This document shows, piece by piece, positions 1 to 8,577 of a stretch of 64,000 nt of DNA; the first letter of the stretch is position 1; each line of letters begins with the position of its first letter. The DNA comes from Hemileia vastatrix (taxonomy: Eukaryota; Basidiomycota; Pucciniomycetes; Pucciniales; Zaghouaniaceae). Under the pieces are notes generated by a model, which was not told where the DNA came from, searched no databases, and worked only from the letters and a program-made list of their open reading frames with translations. Both the position numbers and the translations under genes were made by a program. The stretch lies in NCBI GenBank assembly GCA_030280995.1, contig JASXTE010000015.1:3583001-3647000 (forward strand), given 5' to 3'.

Positions 1-1
1 A

Positions 2-667
2 TGTGAACTCTGCACTCGATACCAGGTACCTTGTTTAATGTCCAACCCTAATCTTCCTGGCAGAACAGCTTGCGACTTATGCCGTGTGAAAAAAGTCAAA
101 TGCAACCGGCCAATAGTTCCTTCTAAAACAAACGTATATTTAGGACCAGCAGCTCTCCCTGATCCCTCAACTTCTAAAAAGCGATCCAAAATTCCTGTCT
201 TCTTAAAACAAATAAGATCAAAAACAGCTTCAAAAGTTCAATCTTCATCAATGGATCCCGGCCTAATTTTGCCTTCACAAGATCCTAATCCTATAACGCC
301 AGTACCCCCAACTAACTTTGCTGAGACTATGTTTCCTGGCTCTAAATGTAAGACCCTATTTATCTTACTAAAAAAAACTTTTAATCAAAATTGACTAAAC
401 CTATGACTTAATAACATATTTGAACTTCTAGCTGTCGAAATAACCAACACTGATGATGTTGGTAGAGTGAAGACGGACTATATCAATCATTACCCAAATT
501 TTCATCGCTATCTTTTTCTTGACTTTACTAATGAGTTGAAACAAAAAATGCTGGCCTATTTTCAAGAAACTCCAGCTAATAACCATGAAGACCTCATGAA
601 AAGAAGAATTTTAATGCAAAGCTTTGATAATGATGTTGAACAATTTCAAAGAAATTATCTTTTCTAA
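2..667 (+). CDS. Cysteine-cluster Ser/Pro-rich protein, 5'-partial, two exons
   Basis: The gene is open to the left edge and probably starts outside the window. The proposed model is join(2..347,432..667): exon 1 ends at GTAAGA (348), the acceptor is TAG (431), and the frame is kept across an 84-nt intron. The visible N-terminus carries two paired-cysteine motifs (CELC and CDLC, then C after KKVK) in the order CxxC-x6-C ... CxxC-x6-C. A Lys/Ser/Pro-rich linker follows, then a helical charged tail. The same layout occurs in the gene at 1819-2838, so they look like distant paralogues. The spacing resembles fungal cysteine clusters, but it is not a canonical Zn2Cys6 domain. A nucleic-acid-binding role is inference only. 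A transposon accessory protein is an alternative. Confidence 0.6.
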
Positions 668-1250
668 CAGTATAACTTGATAAAATTTTGTTTTTGCTTG
701 GTCTTCTTAAACTTTCAACATAAATGATGTTTTCTTTCTTCTCTGGCTTGATATAACATAAAATAAAATAATATAAATCTTGTGATGATTCCACTACTGA
801 GAGCAAGGTTTGAATCCCTTCAGACTCCCATATACCAGTCTTCCTTCTTGTCACAGCATTGAGAGAGTGGATCTTCCTATGAGCCGAATACTCCTGATTC
901 CAACCTCATAGGGCCCCCCACTGAGCCAAATTCTATGATTCCAATCTCGCCATAAGGTCCTCCAAGCTTCACACCAAAAAAAATGGCCTAACTATGAGGC
1001 ACTAAAAAAAATCATTCCCTAAAATCCAACTACCATCCTAACTTCTGATTCCTTCATCACAATTTTCAAACTTTGCTATACAGCAAACCCATAAAATACT
1101 TTTGCCAGGCTTCCAATAATAATATTAACTTTAGACCATGTTAAAGCGCCACAAATTTCACCTAATTAACCATTATGCTTTCTTTAGCATCATTACCACC
1201 TAAAATTTTAACCTCCTAAAGCTTATCAGCACCCAATTCCAGAAATAATT
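668..1250. other. Gene-free interval
   Basis: I see no coding sequence, RNA gene or clear repeat between the end of the first gene and the start of the hairpin array. Short open frames here lack coding character. Confidence 0.5.
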
Positions 1251-1256
1251 GAATAA

Positions 1257-1725
1257 CCAGTTTAGAGTCTTAGTGGACAGTGATAAATTAAAAGATTGAA
1301 TTGAGTTATCCAAACAAGATTGACATTCCAGTTTAAAGTCTTGGTGGACCAAACATATAATCGATTGCCAGTTTATGGTCTTGGTGGACCAAAGATCGTT
1401 TAGGTGCATAAATAACTTGAAATATTCCTAAATAAGGCCTAGGCTTGACCAAAGATTGAATAAATTTGATAATCCAGTTTAATGTCATAGTGGACCAAAC
1501 ATTTGATCGACAAGTAATCCAGTATAAGGCCATAGTGGTCCAATGAATGTTGAATTATCCTGCAGATATTAATTTTCCAGTTTAAAGTCATAGTGGACTA
1601 AACAATGAATGAACTACGAGTTTAAAGTCATGGTGGACCAAACATTTAATCGATAAGAAATCCAGTTTAAGGTCATGGTGGACCCAACACTTGATAATAG
1701 TCCAGTTTAAGGTCTTGGTGGACCT
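1257..1725. repeat. Array of about nine short hairpin motifs (CAGTTTA family)
   Basis: About nine copies of a 24-28 nt motif lie 40-100 bp apart, starting near 1257, 1328, 1368, 1474, 1519, 1577, 1618, 1662 and 1702. Each copy begins CCAGTTTA or a close variant. A 3-5 bp stem, a six-base loop such as TTGGTG or ATAGTG, and the complementary stem follow. The stems vary in a paired way: GGTC with GACC, AGTC with GACT, and AGGTC with GACCT. The array lies just upstream of the cysteine-cluster gene at 1819. The same motif recurs inside and below gypsy element A (3.5-8.3 kb). Confidence 0.8.
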
Positions 1726-1818
1726 AACAACTTCTCTATCCTTGAACCCAGATTTTGCCACCAGCTTTCTTCATCCTAGTTTCAAGTTTTCTTCTTCAAA
1801 AAAATATCTCCTAACAAG

Positions 1819-2838
1819 ATGAAACCTTCTGACTTCATTGCTTCAGCTGATCAATCTTGCAAATACTGTGCCTTCACCCATAGGGAATGTATCTTCTCTT
1901 TTAACTGGCAAAAGCACACTTATAACAGGGCCTGTTTATCCTGCTATGAGAAGAAAAGAAAATGTTCTGGCTTGAACTGTGGTTCTTTCCCCATCACTGC
2001 TACTAGCTTCGCCGCCTTCTGCAAACCTCTTCCTTCTTCTTCACCTTCTACTCCACCCCCTATTCCATCAACCTCTAAAGATCCCATCCCTTTTTCTCCA
2101 TCAGCCTATTTAAATCTTTCTCCATCACCTAATCCTCTGGGTCCTTCTCTCCAATCTAGACTTGCTGCTGCTGCTGCTCCCCCAAGAACTCTTGCTGCTC
2201 CCAGGGCCATGCTTCAACCTTCTAACAATTCTTCTCCTTCTTCCAACATCTTGAAGCACAAAAGGTCCTATAATAGCCAGCAGTCTTCATCTTCTCTTGT
2301 ATCATCCAAAAGGCCCAGAACATCTACTTCAAACACCAAATCCAACACCAGTCCTCCTCATCTATCAAAAATAAAAAATCCTTTTCTAAACATAAAAAAT
2401 CCCACTCCATTACCAAGTAAGCCATTTATCTATGATCATGATAGTGTTGACACAGGTTAGTTGTCTCTTTTTATTTTCTTAATCTTCAGGTTTTAATTTG
2501 CTGATATTTTAATTTGATAAGCGTCCACCGGTTCTCCAATTTCATATTCTGCTTATGAACTACCAGAACCTAATCCAAGCTTCCCTAGAGTTCCAATTCA
2601 CTTAGTGTCTGAAAAGCTTTTTGCTAATTTTAATAACCTTATCGCTTATTTCCAACGATACCCGCCCTCTGATAGATCAGAATCTTGGATGAGAGAGCAA
2701 CTGTTAAGAGACCTTTTCAAAATAGCCAACTGGCTTCAACACTATCGTGACCGTGAAATAAGATTCAAATCCCAGGAAATCAATCAAGGTCCTTCTAAAT
2801 TTTCTAATTTCGATTCTTCAAAAGATAACAACCCTTGA
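1819..2838 (+). CDS. Cysteine-cluster Ser/Pro-rich protein, two exons
   Basis: The model is join(1819..2455,2522..2838), with donor GTTAGT at 2456, acceptor AAG at 2521, a 66-nt intron and the frame kept; it gives about 317 aa. Residues 14-55 hold CKYC, a C seven residues later, then CLSC and two further cysteines in a Lys/Arg-rich setting (KKRKC). Residues 65-200 are Ser/Pro-rich with short alanine and polyserine tracts and are probably disordered. Exon 2 encodes a helical charged tail rich in W, F and R. The architecture and intron position match the partial gene at 2-667. I do not recognise a named family. A small DNA-binding protein, host or transposon-derived, is the best guess. A hairpin-motif array sits directly upstream. 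Confidence 0.6.
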
Positions 2839-3880
2839 TGGTGTTCTTCCTGGTATGTAGCTTTCTTGAATAATGTTTGAAAAATAAAATATAAACATCT
2901 AAACTACCTAAAACTAAAATACCTTTTATTATTTATTTTTTTTTATTTTTACTTATTTTTATTTTTTATTTTTATTTTTATTTATTTTTATTTTTATTTT
3001 TATTTTTATTTTTTAGTTATTTTATTATTATTATTATTTTTTTACCATTTAAAATAAAAGATTTTTTTTTTTTTTTAATTTTAATTTTTTTAAAAAAAGA
3101 TAGTTTTGAAATAAAAGTTAAAATTTAATTTTTAAAGAAAGATAAACGAATGTGAAAAGAAAAATAAAAAAAGTAATAATAAAAAAATTTTTTTTTTAAA
3201 ATAAAATTTTAAAAGATGCCCCCCGGCCATTTGATGAGCCGTACCCTCGACATCATACCCACATCCAAGTGCAACTTGATGTGGTTACACAATTTTGAGA
3301 AATTGAAAAGAAAAGAAAATAAATGAAAGTTTTTAGAAGATAATTTTTATAATGATGATCACTGGGTGGGCTCCCTCCAATTTATAAAAATGATTAGAGA
3401 CCACCAGTGAGCATCACCTTTACATTAATTCATAATATATATTAAAGAAAAGAAATCACAATCTAACATAAAAAATCAAAAACAAAATAAAAAAAATCTT
3501 GAATCCGGCGTTGAGAGCGGTGTCTCTTGATTTGTTCCAGTTTATAGTCTTAGTGGACTTCCTAAAATTAAAAGACAAAGCCAGGATTCAACTAGAAACA
3601 GGGAAAATTTTGGAAACGAACATTATGGGGTAATTGTGTATAGAGCAGCCAGCCCATCAATTACCCCCACACTTGCCAATATTTAATTAAGAAGGTTCCC
3701 CTGTGAACACTTCTTCCAATAAATTTTAAAATTTTTCCAACACTATCTTCACCCATATTTTAAGAATTTTTAATTTTGAAAATTTTCAATGAAGGTTTTC
3801 TCGCATTTCGTTATGTTTCATCACAGTTTCGTCGCCCATATGCAGTGTAATGATAGTAAAGTATTTTTGATAAAAATAAG
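2839..3880. other. Low-complexity AT-rich interval
   Basis: No gene is visible. Positions 2925-3210 are dominated by TATTTTTAT-type simple sequence. One more hairpin-family motif (AGTC/GACT stem) lies at about 3536-3560. I searched here for the left LTR of element A and could not find a match to the sequence beyond its gag (11.36-12.46 kb). Confidence 0.5.
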
Positions 3881-3884
3881 AAGA

Positions 3885-4103
3885 TAGTTTATACTCGTTG
3901 CGGAGGAATCCATAAAATTTCGTAGATATCATAGTTTATCCTCATTGCGGAGGTATAAAATTTGATAAATGTCATTAAAATTGTAGTTTATCCTCATTTC
4001 GGAGTTAATAAAATTTTCATAAACATCATAGTTTATCCTCATTGCGGAGGTATAAATTTAATAAAAGTCATTAAAATTGTAGTTTATCCTCATTTCGGAG
4101 TTA
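3885..4103. repeat. Tandem hairpin repeats downstream of element A pol
   Basis: Five copies of AGTTTATCCTC followed by ATTGCG or ATTTCG and GAGG or GAG lie about 45-50 bp apart, with AT-rich spacers that alternate between two forms. Full copies form a CCTC/GAGG stem. The last copy abuts the stop codon of element A pol, so the array forms the 3' untranslated region of that element in its own (minus) orientation. Confidence 0.8.
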
Positions 4104-5735
4104 GACTTCGGCACTCCTGGTGCCTCTAGGATAGAACCGTTTCACTTGATCGGCTGCTACCCTCTTCTTTAATACTACTCCATCCAACTCTTCTAGCACA
4201 TATGAACCGCCGGAAACTTGCTCCTTGATTTTATATGGTCCATTCCACTTATCTGCAAACATCTTTCCCCACTGGCTTTCCAAACTCCTATTATACACCA
4301 AGAACATATCACCTGGGTTCAAAGGTTTCCTTAATCGATGTGCCAACCGCTCATCCCAATATCTAACTGATTGATTTCGGATCTTCATCATCCGCGAATA
4401 TGCCTTTTCTAAATATTCTTCTTTCTTTTCTAGCTGCATCATTCTTGCACACAATAATTCTTCAGTAGTTTTGACCGTGTCCCAGTCAACTCCAAGATAT
4501 GATTCAGCTTCTAAATCAACCGGTAAAACTGCTTTCTGTCCAAAAACAAGTTCATAAGGTGAAAATCCGGTCGTCCTTTTGGCAGTGATTTGATCAGCAA
4601 ATAAAACTAAAGGTAAATAGTGCCTCCACTTTTCGGCACTTGTCCCACACATTTTAATTAAAGCATCCTTAATAACTTGATGCCCTCTTTCAACCATGCC
4701 TTCAGCCTCAGGATAATATGGGGTTGCTACCCTAACCTTTGATCCAACTTTCAATACGGCCTCTTTAAACTCTGTCCCAAATTCAGGACCTCCATCTACC
4801 GTTACCAACTTCATCACCCCATACCTATATACCCAATTATTCAAAAAAAATTCTGCCACATTTTTGGCAGTTAAATTAATAAGAGGCGCTGCCTCTACCC
4901 AACCAGATAAATCATCTCTGGCCACAATTAAATATTTATACCGTCCCTCTTTTATATGAACGGCATCTAAACTAACTCTTCCAAAGAGCGTATATTTACC
5001 GGTCGCGCGTCCAGGTTCTTTTGGCCTTAAATAACTTTGTCTTTGACATTCTTCGCATGACTGAACCCACTGTTTATCAGCCATCTTCATGCCAGGCCAC
5101 CAAAATTGATCAGAAATTCTTCTAAAAGTTTCTCCAACGCCTCTATGCCCAAGATCTTCATGCAGTGATTTCAAAACTAATTCTTTCCCCTTCTGTTGAG
5201 TTATAACTACTTGAGGATTTGGATACCTTCTCCTCATTAAACGTCGACCAGATAGGTAAAACGTAGATGACTTCCTCTTGATAGCCACCCATTCATCGTC
5301 TTCACAATCTTCTGGCCTCTCTAAAGTCAACAAATATTTGACTAACAAAAAATAAAAACCAGTCTGACCCCAGACTTCATCTTGAAAATCGATTAATATA
5401 ACATCAATAGGGACTTCTCTATCACCAATATCACCTGCACATGAATGAGCCAATAATCGTTGACCCCTAAATAAATTTTTAATCGAGCTATGTTGACGTT
5501 TTTCTTCTAAACCTTTGGATCCTTCGTAAACCATATTCGTAAATACCTCTTTCTCTTTATCCACCTTTTTATTTAAATTCTCTAATTCTCCAACATATAC
5601 ACCATTCCTTAATTTACTACTATCCCACACTACCAATCCATCTTCCTCTACATACACCACATCTTCTTCTACCTCCTCTCTGCCAAATTTATCTACACCT
5701 TTTCCAACACCTTTATTAACATAAAAACTATTTTC

Positions 5736-5818
5736 CAGTTTATCCTCTTGGTGGAGGTCATCATCACCATAATCTAAACATAATAGTCCTGCCAGTTTAA
5801 CCTCATGGGGGAGGTATG
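5736..5818 (-). repeat. Two coding copies of the hairpin motif in pol
   Basis: Two CAGTTTA hairpins (stem CCTC/GAGG, loops TTGGTG and ATGGGG) lie in the linker after RNase H. On the coding strand they read LHQEDKL and LPHEVKL, the same frame as the four copies near 8.0-8.3 kb. Confidence 0.75.
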
Positions 5819-6962
5819 GAAAGTCTTCAGCTCCGTTAGTGCTGGCTTTGATAATAGGTATATCTTCATCGAACTCCTCTGAGTCTGAATCTTCTTCAGT
5901 GGGTGGTCTCCTTGATAAACCATCTGGCATAGTAAAAGTTTTACCAGGATTATGAACTAAATCGAACAAAAAATGTTGAATAAAAGCTATCCATCTTGTC
6001 ATGGGTGCATTTGGTAAACTTGGGGAAATAATCATCTGGATTAACGATCTCGCATCCACTTGCAACTCAAAATGTTGCCCCCACAAAATATGCTGAAGTT
6101 TCTTCAGTATTTTCGCCACACCACATAATTCCAATTTTGGTTGAGAATATCTTGATTTGACCTCAGTAAATACTACAGATTCATACCTAAATGGCCTGAT
6201 GTAACCAGCTTTATCCATCTGAGACAAAACCGCCCCAGCTGCAACCTGACTTGAATCAACTGCTAAATAAATTCTGCCAGCATCTTTTCCATAATCCAAC
6301 TTGTGCAGGACTAAATCCTTCCCTACAACCTCCTTCAACTTCACAAACGCCTTCTCACACTCTTCATCCCACTCCCAGTCTGCATCCTTTCTTGTTAACC
6401 GTCTCAATGGAGCTGCCAATGAAGAAAAGTCCTTAATAAACATTCTAAAATATACGCAAACGCCTAAAAACCCTCTAACTTTGGTCGTATTCTTGGGTCT
6501 TGGCCAGGACTGAATTTTGTTAACTTTCTTCTTGGACATAATCCTACCCTCTCTACATACCACATGGCCTAATATTTCTAAGGCTGGCACACAACATGAA
6601 AATTTTGAACCTGAAATAGTTAAACCAGACTCTTCAATTCAAAACAAGATTCTTTCTAATGTAATTGCAAACTCCCAAATGAATTTGCGTATCCCGGGAT
6701 TCTCTTCCAACACCTGGTTATCATAGTCGGTCGTTGGTCCCTTAATTCCTCCATCATCTATAAAGATTCCAGCATATTGTGGAATTTCTTCTTGAAGGAT
6801 CCAAGCCATCTGAGCTTGATAAACTGCAACCGAATTTGTTGCTCCTTGAGGTAATCTTGTTAACTGTAAACGTCCAAGTGGTGTATCAAATGTAGTGAGA
6901 GGCCTTGAGTCCGGATGTAACTCTCTCTCATCATATCCACCCATAATATCTCCCAAACCATA

Positions 6963-7222
6963 CACCGCGCAATACAGGGGGCGGACTTGTTAGCAAGTCC
7001 GCAACCTTGGACTCAAATTCACCACAGATTGAACACACATTGAGCTATTGACAAAGGAACCATACAATCAGGGATGAACGCCACTCAGCAGAACAGTTTT
7101 TGTGGGTCTTCAAGTAGAGCTCAGTAGGAGTTCAGTATGAGTTCAGTCTGAGTTCCATCTGAGTTCTGTCTGAGTTCAGGTTGGGGACTTGCTAGCAAGT
7201 CCACCCCCTTTATTGCGTAGTG
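6963..7222. mobile_element. CACTA-like MITE, copy 1 (MITE-G), inside element A pol
   Basis: The 260-bp element begins CACCGCGCAAT and ends ATTGCGTAGTG, so its termini are inverted CAC(Y)RCGCAAT sequences. It is flanked by a 3-bp ATA target duplication (6960-6962 and 7223-7225). Each end carries a subterminal hairpin (GGACTTG, TAGC, CAAGTCC). The middle contains 10-11 bp repeats of the GAGTTCAGTCT type. A second copy of nearly equal length lies at 43597-43857. CAC termini with a 3-bp duplication are characteristic of the CACTA (EnSpm) superfamily. It has no coding capacity. The insertion splits the RT domain. Confidence 0.92.
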
Positions 7223-8029
7223 ATAACACACTCTCCCTGCAAACGCTTCAACAAACTCCTCAGCACTAGGTGGTATCCCAGCATCCTTTATTGTAACCCT
7301 ATTTAATTCCCTAAGATCATGAACAACTCTAAGCTTGCCATTCGGTTTCTTGATACAAAATACAGGACTAGAATAACTTGACGTTGATTGCTCATACAGT
7401 CCAGTGCATATCCGTTCTCTGACAACTTCAATATAGGCTTCTTTTAATGCAGCCGGAATAGGAATTGGTTTCTGCTGCCACGGTTCATGACATACCACAG
7501 GAATCTTGTAAGGCTCCCCATAGGAATGCTTCAACACACCCCTCTCCTCTTCTACAAAAGCAATGGCCTTCTCTCGCTTGACCATCACATCCAACAACAA
7601 CTTCTTCTCTTCTCCAGACAACCAACCATCAGGTCCAAAATTAACAACACCCAGTCTCTCAAAAGTGATTCTTGACGTCTCAGAAAATTCAGGCGGATTC
7701 TTTACCAAGGGACTTTCATAAGGATCTCTTGATAACCTTGGTCTTCTCAAAGGTGGATTTAATTCAGCAGGTAGCGGTTCATTAATAGGTCGAACTTTAT
7801 TTGCTACCTTCTTATATTTGGCTGCGTCCACATCTAAATAAACTTGAGGTAAAACATTGCCATTAAAACTTTCATCAAATGAATCTTCTTCATCGTCAGA
7901 ATCGGAATAAGAAAAATTAGAAAAATATTTTATTTCATTTTTAAATTTTACCCTTTTCTCCTTTCCCTCGTCTAATTTATAAACAGATTTTCCAACACCT
8001 TTTCTTCCCTTATCCAACAGTAAATCACC

Positions 8030-8325
8030 CGTAAAGAAAGTTGGCAGTTTAACCTCTTGCTGGAGAACCGGAATTGAATTTTCACAAAAATTATTTTTTT
8101 GTGTTTTAATTATACCGAGATTTTTTATTTGATTTTGATGAGATAATTGCAGTTTACCCTCTTGCTGGAGGTCCGGAATAACATTTTCACATAAATTATT
8201 TTTTTGTGTTTTAATTATACCAAGATTTTTAATCGGATTTTGATGTGATATTTGCAGTTTACCCTCTTGCTGGAGGTCCAAAATAGAAGGAGATACTTGC
8301 ATTTTAACCTCTTGCTGGAGGTCAC
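8030..8325 (-). repeat. Four coding hairpin repeats in the pol linker
   Basis: Four CAGTTTA-type hairpins (near 8043, 8150, 8255 and 8299), with stem CCTC/GAGG and loop TTGCTG, lie within pol. They encode LQQE(V/G)K(L/M) peptides in one frame. Two are part of a duplicated unit of about 105 bp whose spacer encodes the peptide NLGIIKTQKNN twice. Confidence 0.8.
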
Positions 8326-8577
8326 AAAACATACCCTTCCAATTTTTATCCAACCTAATTTGGCCCATTTTGACTTTTTCACCGTTTTTAAATTTTATAG
8401 AAAAACAGGGTAAATCCAATAAACATATAGAAAAGTCCATAACGTATTTGCACTCCAAAGTAATATTAACAGAAAATAATTGAGAATCCACTTGAATTAT
8501 CTCCAAGTGAGCTGACCTATTGCAATCCGGGATCTCATCCTGAGGAGAGATTACAACATTAGAGTGATCAGCCCCTG

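Noticed and set aside
2930..4100. Left LTR of element A
   Set aside because: No stretch here matches the sequence beyond the PBS at 11363-12462 in direct orientation. Only loose AT-rich similarity.
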